From positions 1-18,259 of the forward strand of contig JAWGHR010000018.1 in assembly GCA_032560695.1 (NCBI GenBank): a stretch of DNA of 18,259 nt. The letters are read 5' to 3'. This DNA is from Peptoniphilus_A harei_B (lineage in GTDB: Bacteria; Bacillota; Clostridia; Tissierellales; Peptoniphilaceae). Of this stretch, positions 6,018-13,686 are shown in pieces; positions within the stretch are counted from its first letter, which is position 1; every line of letters begins with the position of its first letter. Below the pieces are notes generated by a model, which was given only the letters and a program-made list of their open reading frames with translations, did not search any database and was not told the DNA's origin. The translations under genes were made by a program, and so were the position numbers.

Positions 6018-7193
6018 TTAATAATTTATTTTATCAAGTATCCCCTTGAAATATGCTATTACTATTCCGTAGTTTGTTATTGGGATGCTTTTTCCTTTTG
6101 CGTTTTCTATTCTACTTCTAATATTTTTTGCATTTAGCATGCAGCCGCCGCATTGGATTATTAGGTCGTAGTCCGAGATGTTTTCTGGGAAGACTGATCC
6201 TGAGCTCACGTCAACTTGCAAGCCTTGACCAACCTTCTTCCTTATCATGTTGGGGATTTTTATCCTTCCAATGTCTTCTTCTGCTGGGGCATGGGTACAG
6301 CACTCAGCTATTAATATTTTTGAGTTTTCGTTTATCTTTTTAAGGGCTTCTACTCCCCTAACATATTCGTCAATGTCTCCCTTTAGTTTTGCAAACAAGA
6401 CTGAAAAAGATGTAAGCTTAACATCTCTTGGTATTTTTTCATAAACTTCTAAGAAGACAGAAGAGTCTGCAACTATTAGGTCTGGCTTTTTATTTAAAAG
6501 TCCTAGGATGTCAGTAAGCTCTTCTAGCTTCACCATGGAGAGTAGAGCATTCCTATCGAGGAGTTCACGAATCGCTTGAACTTGTGGAAGGATGATCCTA
6601 TTTTTTGGTGCAGCAATATCCTGTGGAATTACTAAGAGAACTAGATCTTTTTCTTCCACCATTCCATCAAAAAGTCTCTCTTCTTTCTTTGGTGTGAACT
6701 TCAAAAGTTCTTCTAAGAGTTTATCAAAGCCAATTTTTTCTAAGGCAGAAACTTCTATGGTCTTATAAGATGAGAAGTCCTCTCTTATTTTTTTAATTTC
6801 ATCTTCTGACAAGATGTCAATTTTATTTATTAAAACAAGAATGGGAGTTTCCTTAAATTTTTTTAACATTTCCCTTTCAGGCTCTGTGTTAGTATCTGAT
6901 ACAACTAGGACTCCGATGTCAGTTTTCGAAATTACTTCATCGGTCCTCTTCATCCTCTTTTGTCCAAGAACTGTTTTGTCGCCTATGCCTGGCGTGTCCA
7001 TTAAAAGGCAAGGTCCCAAGCTTTTTATCTCCATGGACTTGTAAACTGGGTCTGTTGTAGTCCCCTCTTGGTTTGAAACAATGGAGATGTCTCGACCTGA
7101 AAATTCATTGATTATTGAGCTCTTGCCCGAATTTACCTTGCCAAAAAATCCAATGTGTATCCTGTTTCCAGAATTTGTTTTGTTAAGTTCCAT
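6018..7193 (-). CDS. hydF: [FeFe]-hydrogenase H-cluster maturation GTPase HydF
   Basis: Scaffold and GTPase that carries the diiron precursor assembled by HydE and HydG and delivers it to apo-hydrogenase. The 391-aa protein is full length. The GTPase domain has Walker A GKVNSGKS (18-25), GTTTDPV (44-50), DTPG (66-69) and NKID (123-126). The C-terminal cluster domain has Cys299 and His301 (CTHAP), and Cys348 and Cys351 (CGGC), giving the family spacing CxH-x46-CxxC; Cys298 is an extra neighbour. It lies 146 bases downstream of hydE with no terminator between, so co-transcription is likely. Its ribosome site is weak. A ten-codon reading frame (7232-7200) with an upstream AAGGAG ends six bases before the ATG. 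Confidence 0.96.
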   Translation of the reverse strand: MELNKTNSGNRIHIGFFGKVNSGKSSIINEFSGRDISIVSNQEGTTTDPVYKSMEIKSLGPCLLMDTPGIGDKTVLGQKRMKRTDEVISKTDIGVLVVSDTNTEPEREMLKKFKETPILVLINKIDILSEDEIKKIREDFSSYKTIEVSALEKIGFDKLLEELLKFTPKKEERLFDGMVEEKDLVLLVIPQDIAAPKNRIILPQVQAIRELLDRNALLSMVKLEELTDILGLLNKKPDLIVADSSVFLEVYEKIPRDVKLTSFSVLFAKLKGDIDEYVRGVEALKKINENSKILIAECCTHAPAEEDIGRIKIPNMIRKKVGQGLQVDVSSGSVFPENISDYDLIIQCGGCMLNAKNIRSRIENAKGKSIPITNYGIVIAYFKGILDKINY

Positions 7194-7339
7194 TACAATC
7201 TAAAATCTCTCTTTCCATTTTTTCATTTCCATAATCTAAGCTGTACTCCTTAAAAGTCATTAGTCATTAGCTAACAAAAATTTAAAATTTGTCCTTAATT
7301 TCGAAGTTGGACGAACCTGTCTCAGTCCTTAATAAATCC

Positions 7340-8380
7340 TTAGCTATAATCTCCTCTTGATTTGGAAATCTTGTATCCAATCATATTTAGTTTTTCTTCT
7401 AGACCCATAAAGTCATCAGAGTTTTGCACTTCTGTCCCTATTTTATTATCGTAAAGCTGGTAGTTCTTTCTAAGTTTCTCTGCACCAACATTGGGCATCA
7501 AGACATTGGCCCCTGCCAAGATCCCCTTTTCTCGCCCAAAGTCGTCTATGCTTCCAAGGGCCGTTGTTGATGGCAAGAGAAGTTTCTCGTCTGCAATCCT
7601 TACAATAGATAAAATATTAAGAACATCTCTTAACTTGCCAGCTTCAAAGTCCCTAAAGGGAGTGTCATGCTGAGGTATAAAGGGCCCAATCCCCACCATC
7701 TCAGGTTTTAATTTTAAAATAAATTTTAAATCTTCATATAAGTTTTCAAGCTCTTGATAGGGCGAGCCCACCATCATGCCACAACCAGTTTGAAAGCCCA
7801 GTTCTTTTAATTTTAAAATTGAATCTATCCTGTGCTCAAACTTCATAGAGCTTGGATGAAGTCTTTCATAGTGGGACTTGGAATAAGTTTCATGACGCAG
7901 TAGGTACCTGTCAGCCCCCATATTTTTTAGAACTTCAAAGTCCTTAAAATCTCTTTCTCCAAGAGAAAGTGTTATGGCAACGTCAGGAAATTTTTCTTTG
8001 ATTTCGCCAATAATCTCCTTCAAGTATTCAAGGCTATAGAAATCATCTTCGCCACCCTGCATAACAATAGTTTTTATTCCAAGGTCTACTGAGTGCTTTG
8101 CAAGGTCCAGGATTTCTTCTTTGCTAAGCCTAACTCGTTTGGCATTATTATTGGCAAACCTAAGTCCACAATAGTAGCAATTGTTTTTGCAGTAGGTTGA
8201 GACCTCGATTAAGCCCCTGATGTAAATTTCCTTGCCAAAATTTTTCACTGCAAGGTCTCTTGCAAAGGCGTAAAGATCTTCAGCTTCTTCGCCATCTAAT
8301 TTCATTAGGTAAGAAAAATCTTCAAAGGAAATTTCCTTAGTCTTATAAAATTTTTCGCATATATTTAAAGTTTTATTCAT
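7340..8380 (-). CDS. hydE: [FeFe]-hydrogenase H-cluster radical SAM maturase HydE
   Basis: Radical SAM enzyme acting on the organometallic precursor made by HydG during H-cluster assembly. The 346-aa protein is full length. The SAM cluster cysteines are Cys64, Cys68 and Cys71 (TYCKNNCYYCGLR), followed by the HydE/BioB-like barrel with MQGGED and the RHETYS segment. The optional C-terminal cysteine triad of some HydE proteins is absent, which is common. ATG start with a weak ribosome site and a clear promoter 34-61 bases upstream. hydF follows in the same direction. hydG and the hydrogenase gene are not in the window. Confidence 0.95.
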   Translation of the reverse strand: MNKTLNICEKFYKTKEISFEDFSYLMKLDGEEAEDLYAFARDLAVKNFGKEIYIRGLIEVSTYCKNNCYYCGLRFANNNAKRVRLSKEEILDLAKHSVDLGIKTIVMQGGEDDFYSLEYLKEIIGEIKEKFPDVAITLSLGERDFKDFEVLKNMGADRYLLRHETYSKSHYERLHPSSMKFEHRIDSILKLKELGFQTGCGMMVGSPYQELENLYEDLKFILKLKPEMVGIGPFIPQHDTPFRDFEAGKLRDVLNILSIVRIADEKLLLPSTTALGSIDDFGREKGILAGANVLMPNVGAEKLRKNYQLYDNKIGTEVQNSDDFMGLEEKLNMIGYKISKSRGDYS

Positions 8381-8413
8381 ATAATCACATCTTAGTTAAA
8401 AAGTTCACAATCT

Positions 8414-8441
8414 ATTATAATACTTACAGTTAATATATCAA
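8414..8441 (-). promoter_or_regulatory. hydE(F) promoter
   Basis: On the minus strand TTGATA (8441-8436), a 16-base spacer and TATAAT (8419-8414), upstream of hydE. A TTGACA lies nearby on the plus strand (8454-8459) without a good -10. Confidence 0.7.
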
Positions 8442-8562
8442 GTGTAAAAAATTTTGACAGACTTGATAAAAATTTTATTTTCCTTCATCAACAAGTATTT
8501 TATATTTTGATTATAGTTACTCTATATAAAATTATAATTCTTTTATTCTCTTTAAGCCAATT

Positions 8563-8591
8563 TTGTAATTTTTTCTTATTTAAAGTACAAT
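8563..8591 (+). promoter_or_regulatory. Possible promoter of the MATE gene
   Basis: TTGTAA (8563-8568), a 17-base spacer and TACAAT (8586-8591), about 54 bases before the predicted start codon. Each hexamer has one mismatch or more to consensus. Confidence 0.45.
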
Positions 8592-8645
8592 AATACTTAT
8601 TAATGAACTTATAACTATAAAAAAATTACTTGGGATGATTGAAAA

Positions 8646-10010
8646 TTGAAAAGTAAATCAATATCAAATGTCGAAAAAAATTTAATGACTTCGGGATCCA
8701 TTTGGAAGACGATCTTGCTCTTTGCCCTTCCCCTAATTCTTGGGAATATTCTCCAACAAACATACAACACCATTGACTCAATGATTGTTGGTAATTATCT
8801 TGGAAGGTATGCCTTAGCAGCAGTTGGATCAAGCACGCCTCTTATTAATCTTTTGATTTCTTTTAGTCAAGGGATTGCTGTGGGATGTGGAATTCTAGTT
8901 TCTCAATCCATGGGTGGATCCAACCAGAAGGAAATGAAGCTTGCCGTTCACACTTCTCTTGCAATAGCAATAGTCCTTGGACTTTTAATTTCATTTTTGG
9001 GTTATGTTTTTGCCCCTTGGCTCTTAAGACAAATGGATACGCCAGCAGAAGTTATGGAGGAGTCCATTACTTATTTGAGGATTTTTTCCCTTGGTCTAGT
9101 CTTCAATATTATTTACAACATGGAAGCAGGAATCTTAAACGCTGTGGGAAATTCAAAGAGGTCACTCTTATATCTTGGCATTGCTTCAGCTACTAATGTG
9201 GTCTTAGACTTTCTATTTATTAAAGAATTTGAGCTTGGAGTTGAGGGAGCTGCCTTTGCCACAAATATTAGCCAGGCCCTTTCAGCCTTACTTGCCCTCT
9301 TATTCTTAATTAGGGTGCCAGAAATTTATAAAGTCCGTCTTTCAAAATTAAAAATCCATAAGGGCATGGCAATGAGGATTTTAAAAGTTGGAATCCCAAC
9401 TGCTATTCAAAACACAGTTATTTCTCTTTCCAACGTAATCATGCAGTCCTCTGTCAATGTCTTTGGTGCCTTACCCATGGCAGGCTTTGGTGCCTTTGTA
9501 AAAATTGACGGCTTTAACATCTTGCCTGTCTTAAGTCTTAGCATGGCAATTACAACTTTTGTTGGGCAAAATTACGGAGCAGGGCAGATAGAAAGGATTA
9601 AGAAAGGCATGTGGACTACACTTATAATGACAGTCCTTTATACTATTATAAGCGGAACCCTCCTCTACAATTTTGCACCAAAACTAATTGGACTCTTCAC
9701 AAAAGATGCGAGAGTAATAGAGGCTGGCGTACTTGCAAGTAGGTTCTTTTGCCCTTTCTACTTCTTGCTTGCCATTATGCATTCACTTGCCGGCACAGTG
9801 AGAGGAACTGGTAAAACAATTCCGCCAATGATAATTCTTCTGTTGTCACTTTGTTTGTTTAGGATAATGGCAGCCAAGTTTGTCATACCATATTACAATA
9901 CAATCGAAAATGTCTACAGACTTTATCCCATCTCCTGGACTATTGGGGTCATCTTAATGGTTGGCTACACCATAAAAGTTGACTGGACTCAAGAAAATAA
10001 GATTTCATAA
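8646..10010 (+). CDS. MATE family efflux transporter
   Basis: Predicted Na+- or H+-driven exporter of drugs or metabolites in the cytoplasmic membrane. The 454-aa protein has about 12 hydrophobic segments in two related halves. Family features are ALPLILGNILQQTYNTIDSMIVGNYLG near the N-terminus and the matching second-half segment GFGAFVKIDGFNILPVLSLSMA with VGQNYGAGQ. The TTG at 8646, eight bases after a GGGATG ribosome site, is chosen because it gives the family's usual short leader (MKSKSISNVEKNLMTSGSIWK); the first ATG (8685) has no ribosome site. It closely resembles the NorM/DinF branch of anaerobic Firmicutes. The substrate cannot be told from sequence. Confidence 0.93.
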   Translation: MKSKSISNVEKNLMTSGSIWKTILLFALPLILGNILQQTYNTIDSMIVGNYLGRYALAAVGSSTPLINLLISFSQGIAVGCGILVSQSMGGSNQKEMKLAVHTSLAIAIVLGLLISFLGYVFAPWLLRQMDTPAEVMEESITYLRIFSLGLVFNIIYNMEAGILNAVGNSKRSLLYLGIASATNVVLDFLFIKEFELGVEGAAFATNISQALSALLALLFLIRVPEIYKVRLSKLKIHKGMAMRILKVGIPTAIQNTVISLSNVIMQSSVNVFGALPMAGFGAFVKIDGFNILPVLSLSMAITTFVGQNYGAGQIERIKKGMWTTLIMTVLYTIISGTLLYNFAPKLIGLFTKDARVIEAGVLASRFFCPFYFLLAIMHSLAGTVRGTGKTIPPMIILLLSLCLFRIMAAKFVIPYYNTIENVYRLYPISWTIGVILMVGYTIKVDWTQENKIS

Positions 10011-10014
10011 AAAT

Positions 10015-10052
10015 AAAAGCATTGATTGAACTTTCTCAACCAATGCTTTTTT
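10015..10052. terminator. Bidirectional terminator between MATE gene and trxB
   Basis: AAAAGCATTG and CAATGCTTTT (10015-10024 and 10041-10050) pair perfectly and continue through TTGA/TCAA after one A-C mismatch. T-runs follow on both strands, serving the convergent genes on each side. Confidence 0.9.
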
Positions 10053-10067
10053 ATTACATGCTAATTT

Positions 10068-11018
10068 TTAGTTTTCTTTAAAACCTTCGTAAAGATTTCC
10101 TTCAACTTCGTCAATGTATTTTTGAGCATTCATGGCTGCAACTGCACCATCGCCTGCTGCGTTTACAACTTGACGAACAGTCTTCTTCCTAATGTCACCA
10201 GCTGCAAAAACTCCTGGCACATTAGTCCTCATTTCATCATCAGTCTTGATGTAGTCATCATCTGTTAATTCAACCTTGCCCTTGAACATTTCTGTACTTG
10301 GGATATAACCAATGAATACAAAAATTCCAAAAGGATCATCAGACTTAATAGACCTATCTTCACCTGTCTTAGTGTCACGAAGAATCATTTCATTTACAAT
10401 CTTGTCGCCCTTGATTTCCTTAACAGTTGTGTTCCAGATGAAATCAATTTTATCGTTGTTAAAGGCTTGTTCTTGAAGAACCTTTGATGCCCTTAGCTCG
10501 TCTCTTCTGTGAATAATGTAAACTTTCTTAGCAAAGTTTGTGATGAAAAGTGCCTCTTGAACAGCAGAGTCCCCTCCACCAACTACATAAACAACTTCAT
10601 CTTCATAAAAAGCTGCGTCACAAGTTGAGCAATAGCTTACGCCACGTCCCTTGTATTCCTTTTCTCCTGGTGCGCCAATTTCTCTTGGAGATGCACCCGT
10701 TGCAATAATAACAGCCTTAGCTTCATAAGAGTCTACATATCCCTTAATTTTTTTTACTTCTCCATCAAGTTCCATATCCTCAACTTGGTCCATGATGATT
10801 TCTGCACCAAACTTTTTAGCTTGGTCTGCCATTCTCTTGCCAAGTTCAACACCATCTATGGAATCAATGCCTGGATAGTTTTCCACTTGAGTAGTTTCGG
10901 CGATTTGTCCACCTTCAATGCCCTTTTCTATGATTAAAGTTTTCTTTTTACTTCTTGCTGCATAAAGGCCTGCAGTTAAACCTGCTGGACCTCCACCAAT
11001 TATAATAATATCGTACAT
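10068..11018 (-). CDS. trxB: Thioredoxin-disulfide reductase
   Basis: FAD enzyme that passes electrons from NADPH to thioredoxin for disulfide reduction in the cytoplasm. The 316-aa protein is the typical low-molecular-weight bacterial form. The FAD motif is GGGPAG (8-13), the redox-active pair is Cys130 and Cys133 in CSTC (usually CATC), the NADPH site is VGGGDSAVQEA (146-156) with the phosphate-binding HRRDELRAS (170-178), and the C-terminal FAD motif is GVFAAGDI. The HRR motif supports NADPH use. ATG start with GGAGGG upstream. No thioredoxin gene is adjacent, and the next gene diverges. Confidence 0.96.
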   Translation of the reverse strand: MYDIIIIGGGPAGLTAGLYAARSKKKTLIIEKGIEGGQIAETTQVENYPGIDSIDGVELGKRMADQAKKFGAEIIMDQVEDMELDGEVKKIKGYVDSYEAKAVIIATGASPREIGAPGEKEYKGRGVSYCSTCDAAFYEDEVVYVVGGGDSAVQEALFITNFAKKVYIIHRRDELRASKVLQEQAFNNDKIDFIWNTTVKEIKGDKIVNEMILRDTKTGEDRSIKSDDPFGIFVFIGYIPSTEMFKGKVELTDDDYIKTDDEMRTNVPGVFAAGDIRKKTVRQVVNAAGDGAVAAMNAQKYIDEVEGNLYEGFKEN

Positions 11019-11084
11019 TCTATCCCTCCAATTCTTATTATACCCAAAATTATATTTTTGTATATAATAGAGATAGGTGATTAA
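11019..11084. promoter_or_regulatory. Divergent promoter region, trxB and DUF2207-like gene
   Basis: Two TATAAT boxes point in opposite directions: 11042-11037 on the minus strand for trxB and 11063-11068 on the plus strand for the next gene. The -35 regions are poor on both strands, so both promoters are tentative and would overlap. Confidence 0.45.
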
Positions 11085-11972
11085 ATGGAATTAAAAATGA
11101 ATTTTTCAACGACATACTTTTTTATTATAAATGTTTTGATTTTTATCCTATCTTTCTTTATGTTTTACCTTCTTAATAAGAAAAAGACATATGATAGTGA
11201 TAAAGATGTGGATCTAAATTATTATGAAAAGGCCTACCTTTACAAGGGCCCAAACTTTATCTACAACACAATTATTGCTATGATCCTAAAGGCCAAAGCT
11301 CATGGGAATATTGAAATTGAAAAAAATATTTACAAGAATAAGCGAGGAGAAGATAAGGTTGAGTATATTTTAAAGAACTTAAAAGATTCAGGTCTTAACC
11401 TTGGAGAGAAAAAACTTTTCGACACCCTCTTTTCACTAGATAATGGAGTTTCAATTTCCACAAGACAAATGGATAAGCTGAGAAGGACTGAAGCTGATAA
11501 CTACAACAAGAAGTTCAACGACTTTATCTACTTCCTAGAAGATGAAATGGTGAAGAAAAAACTCTTTACAAAAGAAAAAAACACCCTAAAAATTTTTCTT
11601 TCCTTCGTGGTTTTTTCAATTTTATTTTTTGTGGGGATTGTAACAGTTTACAACGAAAGATTTTTTGGAATTGCAAGCATAGTCTTCTCTCTATTCTTTT
11701 ACGCATCCTTAATCAAATCCTTCTCCAAGATGACAGACCTTGGCAACAAAAAATTTAGAGAATTGGAAAAAGTCGAAGAAGGATTAAAGACTGGAAGAGG
11801 ATCAAATGAAGAAGACTTCCTATTAGCTCTTGGCTTTGGACTAAGGTATGAAAATGTAAAAAGCATTTGCCAAAAGCTTGATAACAAGGCATACGAAATC
11901 TATCTCGACGAGGACTTTTACAAGACCTTTAAGACAGCCTTAGTAGGCGACCACTTGTTAGTTAGAAACTAA
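11085..11972 (+). CDS. Membrane protein resembling the C-terminal part of DUF2207 proteins
   Basis: A 295-aa membrane protein of unknown function. One hydrophobic segment lies near residues 10-30, then a cytoplasmic, winged-helix-like region (about 45-160) with YLYKGPNFIYNTIIAMILKAKAHG, then two membrane segments (about 168-187 and 192-211), then a charged tail with FLLALGFGLRY. This order resembles the cytoplasmic half of DUF2207/YciQ-type proteins, but the large extracellular N-terminal domain of that family is missing. The assignment rests on pattern recall. ATG start with AGGTGA five bases upstream. It is a single gene, divergent from trxB, closed by a strong terminator. Confidence 0.7.
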   Translation: MELKMNFSTTYFFIINVLIFILSFFMFYLLNKKKTYDSDKDVDLNYYEKAYLYKGPNFIYNTIIAMILKAKAHGNIEIEKNIYKNKRGEDKVEYILKNLKDSGLNLGEKKLFDTLFSLDNGVSISTRQMDKLRRTEADNYNKKFNDFIYFLEDEMVKKKLFTKEKNTLKIFLSFVVFSILFFVGIVTVYNERFFGIASIVFSLFFYASLIKSFSKMTDLGNKKFRELEKVEEGLKTGRGSNEEDFLLALGFGLRYENVKSICQKLDNKAYEIYLDEDFYKTFKTALVGDHLLVRN

Positions 11973-11991
11973 ATAAAAATTTGCATTAAAA

Positions 11992-12014
11992 AAACTGTGA
12001 TTGGCTCACAGTTT
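11992..12014. terminator. Bidirectional terminator, copy 1 of a duplicated repeat
   Basis: AAACTGTGA and TCACAGTTT pair perfectly (nine bases) around a TTGGC loop, with T-runs on both sides. It terminates the gene on its left and the minus-strand gene on its right. A near-identical copy lies at 13126-13148. Confidence 0.92.
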
Positions 12015-12019
12015 CTTTT

Positions 12020-12550
12020 TTATTCCCAAGTTTTATCCTTTAATAAATCAGCAATTTCAGATACATCTGGCAAGTTTTCTCTTCCTAAAACTTCTGTCAA
12101 ATCAAAAACTCTAGTTCCTAAAGGGGCTCTTTTTGTTATCTTTTTAAAGTCTGTATCATAAAATTTATCTACGAAGAAGTATCTATGCTCGTAGTTCCTC
12201 AAATCATAGCCATAAGATTTTGCATCATCCATTGCATCCTTTATTTTTTCTTTTCTTTCATCAGTCAGTTCTCCAAGCTCTGTTACAAAGTTTATTTCTC
12301 CATCAACTTCAACCGCCCTTATTTGAGCAACAATCTTTCCTATAAGCCTTAGGCTTTTTTGTGTATACAGTCCCAGGTAATCGTGAGGTCTAAATCCCCT
12401 ATCAACGTTATCGTAATAAACATTATTAGATTTATTGAATTCGAAAGTTGTTCCTGCTAGTTGCATTCTCAAGAATTTCCATGAGTCAGACTCAGGTATA
12501 AGATTGTCATCATAACAATATTCTTTATAATCTTCTAGGATTGCTTTCAT
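12020..12550 (-). CDS. C-terminal fragment of the interrupted nuclease gene
   Basis: A 176-aa open frame from the first ATG after the TAA (MKAILEDYKEYC). It has no convincing ribosome site: the DNA upstream of this ATG reads as in-frame protein (IEEYIDDYDYE), so the ATG is probably an internal Met codon of the intact gene. Soluble, mixed alpha/beta composition; no recognised catalytic motif by itself. Confidence 0.5.
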   Translation of the reverse strand: MKAILEDYKEYCYDDNLIPESDSWKFLRMQLAGTTFEFNKSNNVYYDNVDRGFRPHDYLGLYTQKSLRLIGKIVAQIRAVEVDGEINFVTELGELTDERKEKIKDAMDDAKSYGYDLRNYEHRYFFVDKFYDTDFKKITKRAPLGTRVFDLTEVLGRENLPDVSEIADLLKDKTWE

Positions 12551-12679
12551 TTCATAATCATAATCATCGATATATTCTTCTATGTAGTTTGCAATATTTT
12601 CAAAAGTTGTATTTACATGTGTGATATGGGTATTATTATTTTTGTTATAATCATCAAGCTTTTTGTTAATGTCATCTAA

Positions 12680-13033
12680 TTATGTCTTCTCCATCTCCTC
12701 AGATCCTAAAGTTAACAATAGCTTGAAGTTTTCGTTTTCAAAAGAAGTCAAGTGATTTTGAAGCTGGCTTGAATAGAACCAATCTGTAATCTTAGTTTCA
12801 ACAACTATTTTAAAACTCTCTTGAGTAATAACAGCATCGGGAACACTGGAAGGACCTTTTTCTTGAAGTCCAAAATAAAGTCCTGGTTCAAAAGAATTCA
12901 TGAAAAACTTATCTCTTAGTAACTCAAAGAATTTGTCAGAAGAGTGGGTGTATAGTCTTGAAAGTAAAAGCATGGTATTTGCTGTAGCTACATTTTCTTT
13001 TTGGTGGTATCTTTGAAAGTAGTGTATTCTCAT
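12680..13033 (-). CDS. N-terminal, nuclease-core fragment of the interrupted gene
   Basis: A 117-aa product if translation stops at the TAA. It contains the PD-(D/E)XK core with Asp66, Glu79 and Lys81. The start at 13033 (MRIHYFQRYHQ) is preferred over an upstream in-frame start at 13069 because AAGGAG sits just before it. Whether the shortened product is stable or active is unknown. Confidence 0.6.
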   Translation of the reverse strand: MRIHYFQRYHQKENVATANTMLLLSRLYTHSSDKFFELLRDKFFMNSFEPGLYFGLQEKGPSSVPDAVITQESFKIVVETKITDWFYSSQLQNHLTSFENENFKLLLTLGSEEMEKT

Positions 13034-13125
13034 CGTTAACTCCTTAATTTTAATAAAACATTTTGTCAATTTAATTTTAACATAAAAATTTAAAGTTATA
13101 TTTTTTTATCATTAAGCATTAAAAA

Positions 13126-13148
13126 AAACTGTGATTAGCTCACAGTTT
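13126..13148 (-). terminator. Terminator of the fni operon, copy 2 of the duplicated repeat
   Basis: AAACTGTGA and TCACAGTTT pair around a TTAGC loop. On the minus strand it is followed by eight T residues, 16 bases behind the stop of the HutD-family gene. It matches the copy at 11992-12014 except for one loop base and run lengths, and the match extends into the flanking GCATT. Confidence 0.9.
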
Positions 13149-13164
13149 CTTTTTTTCTAAATTT

Positions 13165-13686
13165 TTAAAATTCGCAAATTATTATTCTTCCCTGACCTTC
13201 TATTTTTATTTTTTCTTCTTCTAGATAGATGGCTGAGAATTTTTCAAAGTCCTTACCCCCAACTTTTAGGTCTGAATCGTAATTAAAGATTACTGCCCTC
13301 TTGTCTGCCTTAAATTCAAAATTATTTATATTTAAGGAGAACATCTTGGCTTCTTGTCCTTTTTTATAAATTAGGTTGAAGTCTCTAACATCCCCTGATG
13401 ATTTTGTGGAGTGGTCCCCATCAAAAAATAAAACTTCAAAGGGATTTAATTTAAATTTATTTCCATCACTTTCAATATCCATTACATTGTCAATTGGTGT
13501 GATATATCTGTAAAAACCTGTGTAAGGTGTGTATACTGATTCCTTATCATTGCAAGTTGCTGTAGAAATCCTAAAGTCAAAGTTTTTTTCGCCAACACTT
13601 GCGCCTTCTGGATAGATGAAAACTTCTGTAGTAACTCCTGCAGACCAGTTTGAATCTTTAAATTCTTCTTTTTTTATAAATTTCAT
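13165..13686 (-). CDS. HutD/Ves family cupin-like protein
   Basis: A 173-aa soluble protein of the HutD/Ves family, a cupin-like fold whose biochemical role is poorly defined. In other bacteria members sit near histidine-use genes. Family features are the N-terminal NWSAGVTTEVFIYPEGA (about 14-30), FDFRISTAT (37-45), YTPYTGFYRYI (52-62), the LNPFEVLFFDGD block (80-91) and DFNLIY (101-106). The ATG directly follows the fni stop codon with no gap (TAAATG), and a GGAGGG ribosome site lies in the end of fni, so the two are translationally coupled. No hut genes are near, so a histidine role is not supported here. Confidence 0.82.
   Translation of the reverse strand: MKFIKKEEFKDSNWSAGVTTEVFIYPEGASVGEKNFDFRISTATCNDKESVYTPYTGFYRYITPIDNVMDIESDGNKFKLNPFEVLFFDGDHSTKSSGDVRDFNLIYKKGQEAKMFSLNINNFEFKADKRAVIFNYDSDLKVGGKDFEKFSAIYLEEEKIKIEGQGRIIICEF

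Larger units (their letters stand above)
12020..13033 (-). pseudogene. PD-(D/E)XK nuclease family gene interrupted by an in-frame TAA
   Basis: One frame runs from the ATG at 13033 (AAGGAG seven bases upstream) to 12020, broken only by a TAA at 12682-12680. The 43 codons between the stop and the next ATG contain no other stop and read as protein (LDDINKKLDDYNK). The N-terminal part carries the nuclease signature PDAVI (Asp66) and VVETK (Glu79, Lys81), with a following Gln and His (SSQLQNHL). The C-terminal part has well-formed sequence (LRMQLAGTTFEF, DYLGLYTQKSLRLIGKI). The two halves look like one ~337-codon protein. Causes could be a recent nonsense mutation or a sequence error; planned readthrough is unlikely. 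The role may be restriction or defence-like, but this is inference. Confidence 0.78.

Noticed and set aside
8626..8832. Minus-strand frame overlapping the start of the MATE gene
   Set aside because: It lies antisense to a clear transporter gene and resembles no protein I know.
12680..12682. Programmed readthrough or recoding at the internal stop
   Set aside because: It is a TAA followed by T, not a leaky UGA or UAG context, and no recoding element is visible.
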